In this document: positions 44,409-52,738 of the stretch, piece by piece
Layout of the letters: every line of letters starts with the position of its first letter
Position numbering within the stretch: the first letter of the stretch is position 1
Origin: Achromobacter deleyi
GTDB taxonomy: Bacteria > Pseudomonadota > Gammaproteobacteria > Burkholderiales > Burkholderiaceae_B
Length of the DNA: 54,944 bases
Direction: 5' to 3'
Assembly: GCF_902859705.1 (NCBI RefSeq)
Contig: NZ_CADIJO010000034.1
Span: 1-54,944 of the forward strand
Made by a program: the position numbers and the translations under genes
The notes under the pieces: model-generated
The model's input: the letters and a program-made list of their open reading frames with translations, nothing else
What the model was told of the DNA's origin: nothing
The model's database searches: none

Positions 44409-45335
44409 ATGATCGATACTTCCACTATCGTCCTGCTCGTCATCGTCGCGCTGGCGATCCTGATCGTCATCCGGGCGATCGCCATCGTCCCCCAGCAGCA
44501 TGCCTGGGTGGTCGAACGACTGGGCAAGTTCGACCGCGTGCTGTCGCCGGGCGCCGGCTTCGTGATTCCGTTCATCGAACGCGTGTCCTACAAGCATTCG
44601 CTCAAGGAAATCCCGCTGGACGTGCCGAGCCAGGTCTGCATTACGCGCGACAACACCCAGCTGCAGGTGGACGGCGTGCTGTACTTCCAGGTGACCGACC
44701 CGATGCGCGCTTCGTACGGTTCGTCGAACTACATCTCGGCCATCACGCAGCTGGCGCAGACCACGCTGCGCTCGGTGATCGGCAAGATGGAACTGGACCG
44801 CACCTTCGAAGAGCGCGATTCCATCAACAGCAACATCGTCTCGTCACTGGACGAGGCCGCGCTGAACTGGGGCGTGAAGGTGCTGCGTTATGAAATCAAG
44901 GACTTGACCCCGCCCAACGAGATCCTGCGTTCGATGCAGGCGCAGATCACCGCCGAGCGTGAAAAGCGCGCGCTGATCGCGGCCTCCGAAGGCCGCCGCC
45001 AAGAGCAGATCAACATCGCCACCGGTGAACGCGAAGCCGCCATCGCCCGTTCGGAAGGCGAGAAGCAGGCCCAGATCAACCAGGCCCAGGGTGAAGCCGC
45101 CGCAGTGCTGGCCATTGCGGAAGCCACCGCCAAGGCCATCACGCAAGTGGCCGACGCGGTGCGCCAGCCGGGCGGCATGGAAGCCGTGAACCTGAAGGTG
45201 GCCGAGCGCTACGTCGAAGCCTTCGGCAACGTGGCCAAGGAAGGCAATACGCTGATCTTGCCGGCCAACCTGGCGGATGTCGGCGGCATGATCGCGTCCG
45301 CCATGACCATCGTGAAGTCCACCCGCAACACCTGA
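44409..45335 (+). CDS. SPFH/Band 7 (QmcA-like paraslipin) protein
   Basis: A 308-aa membrane-anchored SPFH protein. N-terminal hydrophobic helix (about 5-28, TIVLLVIVALAILIVIRAIAIV), SPFH domain (about 28-185: QQHAWVVERLGKFDRVLSPGAGFVIPF, YFQVTDPMRASYGSSNYISAI, KVLRYEIKDLTPPNEILRSM), and a coiled coil rich in Glu, Ala, Arg and Gln (about 190-250: AEREKRALIAASEGRRQEQINIATGEREAA). It would oligomerise at the inner membrane and act with NfeD, perhaps controlling protein quality or respiration-linked proteins. The start MIDTSTIVLL is the common form in this family. Confidence 0.93.
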   Translation: MIDTSTIVLLVIVALAILIVIRAIAIVPQQHAWVVERLGKFDRVLSPGAGFVIPFIERVSYKHSLKEIPLDVPSQVCITRDNTQLQVDGVLYFQVTDPMRASYGSSNYISAITQLAQTTLRSVIGKMELDRTFEERDSINSNIVSSLDEAALNWGVKVLRYEIKDLTPPNEILRSMQAQITAEREKRALIAASEGRRQEQINIATGEREAAIARSEGEKQAQINQAQGEAAAVLAIAEATAKAITQVADAVRQPGGMEAVNLKVAERYVEAFGNVAKEGNTLILPANLADVGGMIASAMTIVKSTRNT

Positions 45336-45361
45336 CCCGCGCGCCGCAAGGCGCACCGCCC

Positions 45362-46552
45362 ATGATCGCTCCCGTTCATTTGCTGTCGATAGCAGTGCTG
45401 GCGGGGGTGCTCTCGCTCTGCGTGCTGGGGTCCCTGGCACGCAGCGGCATGGCGGGGATACCCGAGACCATACGCGCCAACCTGCTCACGCTGTTGGCGT
45501 TTTTTTTATTCGGCCTGCAGGTGACCGAGGCGCCGCGCTGGCTGTCCATCCTGCTGCCCAATGCGCTGATCGGCCTGGCGCTGTGCGCCTACTACACCGG
45601 CATCCGCCGCCTGATGGGGCAGCGCGTGCCGCGGCGCCTGATGCTGCTGGCCTGCGCCGCCGCCTGGCTGGTGGTGGCTGGCTATACCTATATCGACAGC
45701 CAGGTGGCGCCGCGCATCGTGGCAATGTCGACGCTGCAGATGGGTTTCATGTTCGCGGTCGCCATGGGGGTGCGCCGCGGCATGCCGGTGAACCGCTCGC
45801 GCTACAGCTACTACTTCGTGTGGTCGGTGGCGATGATCTCGGGCCTGACCTGCGGGCTGCGGTCGCTGGTGTTTGCGTCGGGCGTGGCGCCCGCCGAATC
45901 GCTGCTGGCGCCCACCGCCTGGAACATCCTGTTCATGACGCTGGGCGTGCTGGCAATGCCTTGCCTGACGCTGGGCACCATCATGATCATCCACGACCGC
46001 ATGCTGGCCGAGCGCGAGCAAGAGGCCAGCACCGATTTCCTGACGGGTCTGATGTCGCGCAAGGCGTGGTGGCTGCAGGCCGAGCGTTACTGCGCCCAGG
46101 CGCTGCGCACGCGCCGGCCGCTGGCGCTGATGGTGCTGGACATCGACCATTTCAAGCGCATCAACGACACCCATGGCCATGCCGCGGGCGACGCCGTGCT
46201 GCGCCATTTCGGCCTGCTGGCCACCGCCACGCTGCGCACGGGCGACCACGTGGGCCGGGTAGGGGGCGAGGAATTCAGCGTGCTGTTCGCCGACATGCGC
46301 AGCGACGCGGTGATGGACGTGGCGGACCGGCTGCTGGATTCGGTGCGGCGCACGCCCTGTGCGCACGGCGGCAGCACGATCGCGTATACGTTCAGTGCGG
46401 GGGTGGTGGATTGGCTGCCCGGTGAGAACCTGCAAGCCTGTTTCGAGCGCGCCGACCGGATGCTGTATGCGGCCAAGCAGGCCGGGCGCAACCGGGTCGT
46501 GGGGCCGGGCGGCGCGGTCGTGGAGCTGCCCGCGCTGCCGGCGGCGGCCTAG
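45362..46552 (+). CDS. Membrane GGDEF-domain diguanylate cyclase
   Basis: A 396-aa protein with about six to seven transmembrane helices in residues 5-215 (LLSIAVLAGVLSLCVLG ... LFMTLGVLAMPCLTLGTIMII) and a cytosolic GGDEF domain (about 225-385). The nucleotide motif is DFLTGLMSRKAWW, the metal site LMVLDIDHFKRINDTHGHAAGD, and the active site GRVGGEEF, a functional GG(D/E)EF form. It should make c-di-GMP. No I-site RxxD is obvious five residues before the motif. It starts 26 bp after the SPFH gene, so both may share a transcript. Confidence 0.92.
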   Translation: MIAPVHLLSIAVLAGVLSLCVLGSLARSGMAGIPETIRANLLTLLAFFLFGLQVTEAPRWLSILLPNALIGLALCAYYTGIRRLMGQRVPRRLMLLACAAAWLVVAGYTYIDSQVAPRIVAMSTLQMGFMFAVAMGVRRGMPVNRSRYSYYFVWSVAMISGLTCGLRSLVFASGVAPAESLLAPTAWNILFMTLGVLAMPCLTLGTIMIIHDRMLAEREQEASTDFLTGLMSRKAWWLQAERYCAQALRTRRPLALMVLDIDHFKRINDTHGHAAGDAVLRHFGLLATATLRTGDHVGRVGGEEFSVLFADMRSDAVMDVADRLLDSVRRTPCAHGGSTIAYTFSAGVVDWLPGENLQACFERADRMLYAAKQAGRNRVVGPGGAVVELPALPAAA

Positions 46553-46572
46553 AGGGTGTCGACAGGCCGGGG

Positions 46573-47040
46573 TCAGTCGGCCTTGCGGGGGGCGCGGGTG
46601 TCGTGCTTCATGATGCGTTCTTTCTCGCGCTGCCAGTCTTTTTCGCGCGCCGTATCGCGCTTGTCGAACAGCTTCTTGCCGCGGCCCAGCGCGAAGTCCA
46701 GCTTGATGCGGCCGTTCTTGTAGTGCAGGTTCAGCGGCACCAGGGTGTAGCCGCGCTGTTCGACCTTGCCGATCAGCTTGCTGATTTCCTCGGCCTTGAG
46801 CAGCAGCTTGCGCGTGCGCATGGCATCGGGGTGGATGTGGGTGGACGCCGTGGGCAGGGGGCTGACGTGCATGCCCAGCAGGTACAGTTCGCCGTCTCGC
46901 ACGATGACGTAGCTTTCCTTGAGCTGCACGCGGCCATCGCGGATCGCCTTGACTTCCCAGCCTTGCAGGACCAGGCCAGCCTCGTAGCGGTCTTCGATGA
47001 AATAGTCGTGCGTGGCCTTGCGGTTATCGATAATGCTCAT
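46573..47040 (-). CDS. smpB: SsrA-binding protein SmpB
   Basis: A 155-aa tmRNA partner in trans-translation. OB-fold motifs: NRKATHDYFIEDRYEAGLVLQGWEVKAIRDGRVQLKESY, and the basic tail GRGKKLFDKRDTAREKDWQREKERIMK, which folds in the decoding centre. Upstream the sequence AAGATGGGC is repeated twice within 25 bp. Divergent from ratA, a standard proteobacterial neighbour pair. Confidence 0.96.
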   Translation of the reverse strand: MSIIDNRKATHDYFIEDRYEAGLVLQGWEVKAIRDGRVQLKESYVIVRDGELYLLGMHVSPLPTASTHIHPDAMRTRKLLLKAEEISKLIGKVEQRGYTLVPLNLHYKNGRIKLDFALGRGKKLFDKRDTAREKDWQREKERIMKHDTRAPRKAD

Positions 47041-47171
47041 CTTGTTTTGCCCATCTTTCTTGGCCCATCTTGTTGGGGCGGCCGACGTGTTGGTCGAATT
47101 TTTGTCGACTGGAAGATCGATGCTGACGTTGGCTTTGCAGCCGACTCGGCGATCGTCTGTCTACCGCCGTT

Positions 47172-47201
47172 TTGGCCTGGAGGGCGCGGTGCCGGTAAAA
47201 T
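47172..47201 (+). promoter_or_regulatory. Likely promoter of ratA-rnfH
   Basis: TTGGCC (47172-47177), 18 bp, TAAAAT (47196-47201), 29 bp before the ratA ATG. Confidence 0.5.
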
Positions 47202-47230
47202 CCTGTCATTCTAGCCATTTGCGATAGTCG

Positions 47231-47665
47231 ATGCACAAAGTACAGCGATCCGTCCTGGTGCCTTACAGCGCCGCCCAGATGTTCGACCTGGTGGCCGACG
47301 TGGAAAAGTACCCCGAGTTCATGCCGTGGTGTGGCGGCGCCGAGGTGCAGACCCGCGACGAACACGGCATGCAGGCCTCCATCCTGATCAGTTTCGCGGG
47401 GATGAAGCAGCGCTTCACCACGCGCAACACGCACGTCTATCCGGACCGCATCGATCTGGAACTGGTCGACGGCCCGTTTTCCAGCCTGGTGGGGCATTGG
47501 GAATTCCAGCCCCTGGCCGAAGACGCGTGCAAGGTCTTGTTCACCATGGAATACGCGTTCTCGAACCGTGCGCTTGAAATGGTGGTGGGGCCGGTGTTCA
47601 ACCGCATCGCCACCAGCTTCATCGATTCGTTCACCAAGCGGGCGCAGGCCAAGTATGGCGAATGA
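47231..47665 (+). CDS. ratA: RatA family (START/COQ10-like) protein
   Basis: A 144-aa START-fold protein: MHKVQRSVLVPYSAAQMFDLVADVEKYPEFMPWCGGAEV, FTTRNTHVYPDRIDLELVDGPF and VVGPVFNRIATSFIDSFTKRAQ. E. coli RatA was described as a toxin that blocks 70S formation, but the family is also homologous to the ubiquinone-binding COQ10 protein, so toxin labels should be treated with care. It overlaps rnfH by 11 bp and diverges from smpB. Confidence 0.93.
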   Translation: MHKVQRSVLVPYSAAQMFDLVADVEKYPEFMPWCGGAEVQTRDEHGMQASILISFAGMKQRFTTRNTHVYPDRIDLELVDGPFSSLVGHWEFQPLAEDACKVLFTMEYAFSNRALEMVVGPVFNRIATSFIDSFTKRAQAKYGE

Positions 47666-48002
47666 GGCATCCGCCGATGGCCTGATCGGCGTCAGCGTCT
47701 GTTATGCCTTGGCCGCCCAGGTCTGGCTGCGCGAACTGCGCCTGCCGGCCGGGTCGACGGTTGCCGATGCGCTGCAGGCCAGCGGCTTTGCACAGGCCTT
47801 TCCGGTGGTGCAACCCTGGGAGCGGGGCGTGGGCGTGTTTGGCCGCGCGGCCGAGCCGCAGACGCTGCTGGCTGACGGCGACCGGGTCGAGATCTACCGC
47901 GGCCTGTCGTTCGACCCGAAGGAATCACGCCGCCGCCGCGCCGAACACCGGCGCGCCAAGACTGCCCGCAACGGGCGGGTGCGGCCGGCCGGGCTGCTGT
48001 AG
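47655..48002 (+). CDS. rnfH: RnfH family (UPF0125) protein
   Basis: A 115-aa ubiquitin-like-fold protein: IGVSVCYALAAQVWLRELRLPAGSTVADALQASGF, VGVFGRAAEPQTLLADGDRVEIYRGLSFDPKESRRRRAEHR. The beta-grasp core and the YRxLxxDPKExRRxRA pattern are typical of RnfH/PasI. In some species RatA and RnfH are called a toxin-antitoxin pair (PasT/PasI). The start lies within the end of ratA, and the tail is strongly basic. Confidence 0.92.
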   Translation: MANEASADGLIGVSVCYALAAQVWLRELRLPAGSTVADALQASGFAQAFPVVQPWERGVGVFGRAAEPQTLLADGDRVEIYRGLSFDPKESRRRRAEHRRAKTARNGRVRPAGLL

Positions 48003-48223
48003 CGAAGGCGCGCGGGGCGGCGCCTGGCGCCGTCATCCGTGCAGGCGGGGCCGCGCCGCCGCCACATTGTCATCAATAGGACAAATTCCGCCGCCGCTTC
48101 CGGCGTAACATTATCGTCACCGCACTTACGTTTACGTCAACGTCATGTCAAAATCGGCAGGCTGGCGTTCACGAGACGGCAGCAACGCCAACAGACAATA
48201 CCCATAACACCAGGAGACAGGCT
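48003..48223. promoter_or_regulatory. Control region of the valine operon with ACGT-type repeats
   Basis: In the 221 bp before the acyl-CoA dehydrogenase gene, 48126-48143 reads TTACGT-TTACGT-CAACGT, three 6-bp units, followed by CATGTCA. ACGT-rich repeats of this kind resemble the sites of MerR-family LiuR regulators of branched-chain amino acid degradation (roughly TTTACGT...ACGTAAA), though the dyad symmetry is imperfect. The start codon follows 80 bp later, with CAGGAGACAGG as ribosome site. Confidence 0.45.
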
Positions 48224-49378
48224 GTGGACTTGGAACTGACCGACGAGCAGCGCGCGTTCGCGCAGGCCGCGCGCGACTACGCGCAAGGTGAACTGGCGCC
48301 CCACGCGGCGCGCTGGGACGCCGAAGGCATCTTCCCCAAAGACGCGTTTGCGCGGGCCGGCGAAATGGGCTTTTGCGCCATCTACGCCAGCGAAGACATC
48401 GGCGGCCTGGGCCTGCCGCGCCTGGACGCCACGCTGGTGTTCGAGGAAATGGCCGCGGTGGACCCGTCGACCACGGCCTTCCTGACGATCCACAACATGG
48501 CCACCTGGATGGTGGGCAAGTGGGGCCAGCCGGCCCTGCGCGAAGCCTGGGGGCCGCTGTTGGCCAGCGGCCAGAAGCTGGCCTCGTACTGCCTGACCGA
48601 GCCGGGCGCCGGGTCCGACGCCGCGTCGCTGTCCACCCGCGCGCAGCGCCAGGGCGAGCACTACGTGCTCAATGGCGCGAAGGCCTTCATTTCGGGCGGC
48701 GGCGATACCGACCTGCTGGTGGTAATGGCCCGCACGGGCGGCGAGGGCGCGGGCGGCATCAGCGCCTTTGCCGTGCCTGCCGACAGCGAGGGCATCAGCT
48801 ACGGCCGCAAGGAAGAAAAAATGGGCTGGAACAGCCAGTCCACCCGGCCCATCGTGTTCGAGAACGTGCGCGTACCGGCGGCCAATCTGCTGGGGGAAGA
48901 AGGCGAAGGCTTCAAGATTGCCATGAAGGGCCTGGATGGCGGTCGCATCAATATCGGCACCTGCTCGGTGGGCGCGGCGCAGGGCGCGCTGGACGCGGCC
49001 CGGCGCTACATGGACGAGCGGCGCCAGTTCAACCGCCGCCTGGCCGAGTTCCAGGCGTTGCAGTTCAAGCTGGCCGACATGGCCACCCATCTGGTGGCGG
49101 CGCGCCAGATGGTGCGGCTGGCGGCCTGCAAGCTGGATGCGGGCGCGCCGGATGCGGCCACCTATTGCGCGATGGCCAAGCGCTTTGCCACCGACATGGG
49201 GTTCCAGATCTGCCTGGATGCCCAACAGATCCACGGCGGTTACGGCTACCTGCGGGACTATCCCTTGGAGCGTCTGGTGCGCGATACTCGCGTACATCAG
49301 ATTCTGGAAGGGACCAACGAGATCATGCGTGTGATCATCGCCCGCCAATTGTTGGAAAAAGGAGCCGACATAAGATGA
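48224..49378 (+). CDS. Acyl-CoA dehydrogenase, likely isobutyryl-CoA dehydrogenase
   Basis: A 384-aa FAD enzyme. Motifs: YCLTEPGAGSDAASLSTRA, FISGGGDTDLLVVMARTGG, RRQFNRRLAEFQALQFKLADM, and QQIHGGYGYLRDYPLERLVRDTRVHQILEGTNEIMRV with the catalytic Glu in EGTNEI (short/medium-chain type). It begins at GTG 48224, MDLELTDEQRAFAQAARDYA. The isobutyryl-CoA assignment follows from the next two genes, which carry out later steps of valine breakdown; short-branched substrates cannot be told apart by sequence alone. Overlaps the next gene (ATGA). Confidence 0.9.
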   Translation: MDLELTDEQRAFAQAARDYAQGELAPHAARWDAEGIFPKDAFARAGEMGFCAIYASEDIGGLGLPRLDATLVFEEMAAVDPSTTAFLTIHNMATWMVGKWGQPALREAWGPLLASGQKLASYCLTEPGAGSDAASLSTRAQRQGEHYVLNGAKAFISGGGDTDLLVVMARTGGEGAGGISAFAVPADSEGISYGRKEEKMGWNSQSTRPIVFENVRVPAANLLGEEGEGFKIAMKGLDGGRINIGTCSVGAAQGALDAARRYMDERRQFNRRLAEFQALQFKLADMATHLVAARQMVRLAACKLDAGAPDAATYCAMAKRFATDMGFQICLDAQQIHGGYGYLRDYPLERLVRDTRVHQILEGTNEIMRVIIARQLLEKGADIR

Positions 49379-50550
49379 CTGCACCGGTGCTGTTCGAAGA
49401 AAGAACCGCTGCCAACGGGATGCGCTTCGGGATTGCGACGCTGAATTCGCCGCAGACCCTGAACGGCCTGTCGCTGGACATGGTGGACCTGCTGGCCGAG
49501 CGCCTGGATGCCTGGGCGCGCGACCCGGGCCTGGCGCTGGTGGTGCTGCAGGGCGCGGGCGAAAAGGCCTTCTGCGCCGGCGGCGACCTGCACGGCCTGT
49601 ACCGCAGCATGACCGAGAACGCGGGCAAGGGCCCGTGGGGCAATGCCTACGCGCGCCGCTTCTTCGAGCACGAATACCGGCTCGACTACCGCATCCACAG
49701 CTACCCCAAGCCGGTGCTGTGCTGGGGCCACGGCATCGTCATGGGCGGCGGTATCGGCCTGATGATGGGCGCCAGCCACCGGGTGGTCAGCGAGACCTCG
49801 CGCCTGGCGATGCCGGAAGTGTCCATTGGTCTGTTCCCCGACGTGGGCGGCAGCTGGCTCTTGAACCGCATGCCGGGCCGCACCGGCGTGTTCCTGGCCC
49901 TGACGGGCGCGCAGCTGAGCACCGCCGACGCATTCTTCGCCGGGCTGGCGGATTTCCGCCTGAACCACGAAGACTGGCCCAAGCTGCTCGAGTCGCTGCA
50001 AGAGCAACCCTGGGCCGGCCAGGCCACGGGCGGCGCCGAAGACGCGATTCCGCCGCGCTCGATCAACGACGGCCTGCTGCGCCGCGCGCTGACCGCGCTG
50101 GAACCGCAGACCCCGCTGGAAGTGGGCAACCTGCGCCAGCATTCGTTCCTGATCAACAGCGTATGCAGCGGCAACCGCCTGGACGAGATCGTCGAAGAAC
50201 TGGCCGCCCTGAAAGACCACGCCGACCCCTGGCTGGCGCGCGCCGCGAAGACCATGCTGGCCGGTTCGCCGGGGTCGCTGCGCCTGTCGTTCGCGTTGCA
50301 GCAGCGCATGCGGCTGCGGTCGCTGGACGACGTGTTCCGCGCCGAATACGTGGCGGCGCTGCATTGCACGACGCAGGGCGACTTTGCCGAAGGCATCCGC
50401 GCGCTGCTGATCGACAAGGACAAGAATCCGCGCTGGAACCCGGCGTCGCTGGACATGGCCACCGAGGCCTGGGTGCAGCGGTTCTTCGATGAACCCTGGC
50501 CCGCCGGCCAGCCGCATCCGCTGGACGACCTGGGCAAGGAAGGCCGCTGA
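49375..50550 (+). CDS. 3-hydroxyisobutyryl-CoA hydrolase-like enoyl-CoA hydratase/isomerase
   Basis: A 391-aa crotonase-superfamily enzyme with the longer HIBCH-type C-terminus. Oxyanion and catalytic regions: EKAFCAGGDLHGLYRSM, GHGIVMGGGIGLMMGASHRVV, LAMPEVSIGLFPDVGGSWLLNRM (Glu and Asp of the hydrolase motif). It would hydrolyse 3-hydroxyisobutyryl-CoA, preventing toxic methacrylyl-CoA accumulation. It overlaps the dehydrogenase gene by 4 bp. No separate methacrylyl-CoA hydratase gene is next to it, so a generic hydratase is presumably used. Confidence 0.9.
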   Translation: MTAPVLFEERTAANGMRFGIATLNSPQTLNGLSLDMVDLLAERLDAWARDPGLALVVLQGAGEKAFCAGGDLHGLYRSMTENAGKGPWGNAYARRFFEHEYRLDYRIHSYPKPVLCWGHGIVMGGGIGLMMGASHRVVSETSRLAMPEVSIGLFPDVGGSWLLNRMPGRTGVFLALTGAQLSTADAFFAGLADFRLNHEDWPKLLESLQEQPWAGQATGGAEDAIPPRSINDGLLRRALTALEPQTPLEVGNLRQHSFLINSVCSGNRLDEIVEELAALKDHADPWLARAAKTMLAGSPGSLRLSFALQQRMRLRSLDDVFRAEYVAALHCTTQGDFAEGIRALLIDKDKNPRWNPASLDMATEAWVQRFFDEPWPAGQPHPLDDLGKEGR

Positions 50551-50555
50551 TCTTC

Positions 50556-50579
50556 GCCTGCCGCGCTCGCGCGGCAGGC
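50556..50579. repeat. Perfect 10-bp hairpin between the hydrolase gene and mmsB
   Basis: GCCTGCCGCG / CGCGGCAGGC with a CTCG tetraloop directly after the hydrolase stop. There is no T-run, so a stabilising or attenuating role is more likely than termination. Confidence 0.55.
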
Positions 50580-50641
50580 CCGCATTACGCAGCACACGAT
50601 GATTTCATACCTACAGCAATAGCAACAGGAGACAGGACATC

Positions 50642-51532
50642 ATGAGCAGTATCGCGTTTATCGGTTTGGGCAACATGGGCTCGCCCATGGCGTTGAATCT
50701 GGTCAAGGCCGGCCACAGCCTGACGGTGTTCGACCTGGTGCCGGCCGCAGTCAAGGTCTTGACCGATGCGGGGGCCAAGGCGGCCGCATCGGCGTCGGAA
50801 GCCGTCAAGGGCGCCGACGTCGTGATTTCGATGCTGCCCGCCAGCAAGCACGTCGAAGGCCTGTACCTGGGTGAAGACCTGCTGGGCAAGATTTCGTCTT
50901 CCGCGCTGGTCATCGAGTGCAGCACCATTGCGCCGGATTCGGCTCGCAAGGTGGCGCAGGCGGCCGAAGTGCGCGGCATCGCCATGATCGATGCGCCGGT
51001 GTCCGGCGGTACCGGCGGCGCGGCAGCCGGTACGCTGACCTTCATCGTGGGCGGCCAGGTCGCCGCGCTGGAACGCGCCCGCCCGGTGTTGGAAAAAATG
51101 GGCAAGAACATCTTCCATGCCGGCCCGGCAGGCGCCGGCCAGGTGGCCAAGATCTGCAACAACATGCTGCTGGGGATCCTGATGGCCGGCACGTCCGAGG
51201 CGTTGGCGCTGGGCGTGGCCAACGGGCTGGACCCCAAGGTGCTGTCGGACATCATCGCCAAGAGCTCGGGCCGCAACTGGGCCACCGAACTCTACAACCC
51301 GTGGCCCGGCGTGATGGAACACGCGCCGGCCTCCAAGGGCTATGCCGGCGGTTTCGGCGTGGACCTGATGCTCAAGGACCTGGGCCTGGCGGCCGAAGCC
51401 GCGCTGTCGGCGCGCGCCTCGATTCCGCTGGGCGAGCTGGCGCGCAACCTGTATTCGCTGCACAGCTCGGGCGGTTCGGGCAAGCTGGACTTCTCCAGCA
51501 TCGTCAACCTGGTCAAACGCGAACAGGACTGA
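50642..51532 (+). CDS. mmsB: 3-hydroxyisobutyrate dehydrogenase
   Basis: A 296-aa NAD-dependent beta-hydroxyacid dehydrogenase giving methylmalonate semialdehyde. Motifs: IAFIGLGNMGSPMALNLVKAGH (Rossmann), DAPVSGGTGGAAAGTLTFIVGG (substrate loop), GPAGAGQVAKICNNMLLGI (catalytic Lys) and GFGVDLMLKDLGLA. AGGAGACAGG precedes the ATG. The partner mmsA is not in the window. The thioesterase gene begins 1 bp after the stop. Confidence 0.94.
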   Translation: MSSIAFIGLGNMGSPMALNLVKAGHSLTVFDLVPAAVKVLTDAGAKAAASASEAVKGADVVISMLPASKHVEGLYLGEDLLGKISSSALVIECSTIAPDSARKVAQAAEVRGIAMIDAPVSGGTGGAAAGTLTFIVGGQVAALERARPVLEKMGKNIFHAGPAGAGQVAKICNNMLLGILMAGTSEALALGVANGLDPKVLSDIIAKSSGRNWATELYNPWPGVMEHAPASKGYAGGFGVDLMLKDLGLAAEAALSARASIPLGELARNLYSLHSSGGSGKLDFSSIVNLVKREQD

Positions 51533-51533
51533 C

Positions 51534-51971
51534 ATGGCGGCGCATCCGTCTTTCGCGGACCCCGCCGAACGCGTCAAGGCCAGCTTCGACCAGCAGAGCA
51601 TCATGCGGCTGATCGGGGCCAGCCTGGACGTGGTCGAGCCGGGCAGGGTGGACATCGTCCTGCCTTACCGGCAGGACCTGTGCCAGCAGAACGGCTTCCT
51701 GCATGCCGGCATCTCTACCACCATCGCCGATTCGGCCGGCGGCTATGCCGCCTTCAGCCTGTTCCAGCCGGGCGAAGACGTGCTGACCTCGGAGTTCAAG
51801 ATGAACTTCCTGGCGCCCGCCAAGGGTGACCGCTACGTGGCCAGCGGCCGCGTGGTCAAACCGGGCAAACGGCTGTCGATCTGCCAGGTCGAGGTGCATG
51901 CGTACGAGGGCGAACAAGCCACGCTTTGCGTGATAGGCTTGCTCACCGCGGTGCGCGTGACGCCGCGCTGA
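51534..51971 (+). CDS. PaaI family hot-dog thioesterase
   Basis: A 145-aa hot-dog protein: SIMRLIGASLDVVEPGRVDIVLPY, QNGFLHAGISTTIADSAGGYAAF (catalytic Asp in the PaaI-type HAG...D motif), and FKMNFLAPAKGDRYVASGRVVKPGKRLSICQVEV. It would release CoA from an acyl-CoA, here plausibly clearing dead-end branched acyl-CoAs. It begins 1 bp after mmsB. A strong hairpin terminator follows. Confidence 0.88.
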   Translation: MAAHPSFADPAERVKASFDQQSIMRLIGASLDVVEPGRVDIVLPYRQDLCQQNGFLHAGISTTIADSAGGYAAFSLFQPGEDVLTSEFKMNFLAPAKGDRYVASGRVVKPGKRLSICQVEVHAYEGEQATLCVIGLLTAVRVTPR

Positions 51972-51974
51972 TCT

Positions 51975-52003
51975 GCTTGCGGCGGGCGTCCGCCGCAAGC
52001 TTT
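51975..52003 (+). terminator. Terminator of the valine degradation operon
   Basis: Perfect 11-bp stem GCTTGCGGCGG / CCGCCGCAAGC (51975-51985, 51990-52000), GCGT loop, then TTTGT. It starts four bases after the thioesterase stop; the T-run is short. Confidence 0.65.
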
Positions 52004-52029
52004 GTCGCGCCTTGAACAGGTCTTCGGCA

Positions 52030-52719
52030 ATGCCCTCGAAAGAACACCACCGCATCTTCCGCAGCAACTGGCTGCGCGCCGCCGTCCTGGGCGCCAATGA
52101 CGGCATCGTGTCCACCGCCAGCCTCATCACCGGTGTCGCCGCGGCGCAGGCCACGCACGGCGCGGTGCTGACCTCGGGCCTGGCCGGCCTGGTGGCAGGC
52201 GCCTTGTCGATGGCCGCGGGCGAATACGTGTCGGTGCGGTCGCAGGCCGATACCGAGGCCGCCGACCTGCGTCTTGAGCAACGTTCGCTCAAGCGCAATT
52301 CCGACGAAGAACTGGAAGAACTGATCGGTATCTACGTGGACCGGGGCCTGTCGCCGGACCTGGCCGAACAGGTGGCGCGGCAACTGACGCGCCACGATGC
52401 GCTGGACGCCCACGCGCGCGACGAGCTTGGCATTTCGGTGCACAACCGCGCCCGTCCGGTGCAGGCCGCCGTGGCCTCGGCCGCGTCTTTCGCGGGCGGG
52501 GCGGCATTGCCGCTGGCCGTGGCCGCGGTGACGCCCATGCCGCATTTGATTCTGTGGGTGATCGGCGCGTCGGTGGCCTGTCTGGCCGCCCTGGGCGCGT
52601 TGGCGGCGGGCGCCGGGGGCGCGCCCAAGGGGCCGGCGGCGCTGCGCGTGACCATCCTGGGGGCGTTGGCGATGGCGGCCACCGCGGGGGTGGGCGCCTT
52701 GTTCGGCACGGTGGTGTAA
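52030..52719 (+). CDS. VIT1/CCC1 family iron/manganese transporter
   Basis: A 229-aa membrane protein. The family N-terminus is NWLRAAVLGANDGIVSTASLITGVAAAQ, followed by GALSMAAGEYVSVRSQADTEAADL with the acidic cytosolic region (EELEELIGIYVDRGLSPDLAEQVARQL), and three further hydrophobic segments. Homologues move Fe2+ or Mn2+ out of the cytosol by proton exchange. ATG 52030 chosen (MPSKEHHRIF), after AGG; a TTG at 52012 adds six residues. Confidence 0.92.
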   Translation: MPSKEHHRIFRSNWLRAAVLGANDGIVSTASLITGVAAAQATHGAVLTSGLAGLVAGALSMAAGEYVSVRSQADTEAADLRLEQRSLKRNSDEELEELIGIYVDRGLSPDLAEQVARQLTRHDALDAHARDELGISVHNRARPVQAAVASAASFAGGAALPLAVAAVTPMPHLILWVIGASVACLAALGALAAGAGGAPKGPAALRVTILGALAMAATAGVGALFGTVV

Positions 52720-52738
52720 AGCCCGGCCGGCGCCGGAA

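Noticed and set aside
47231..48002. ratA-rnfH as a toxin-antitoxin module
   Set aside because: The pair is a conserved chromosomal neighbour of smpB in most proteobacteria, and RatA is homologous to ubiquinone-binding COQ10; nothing here indicates an addiction module.
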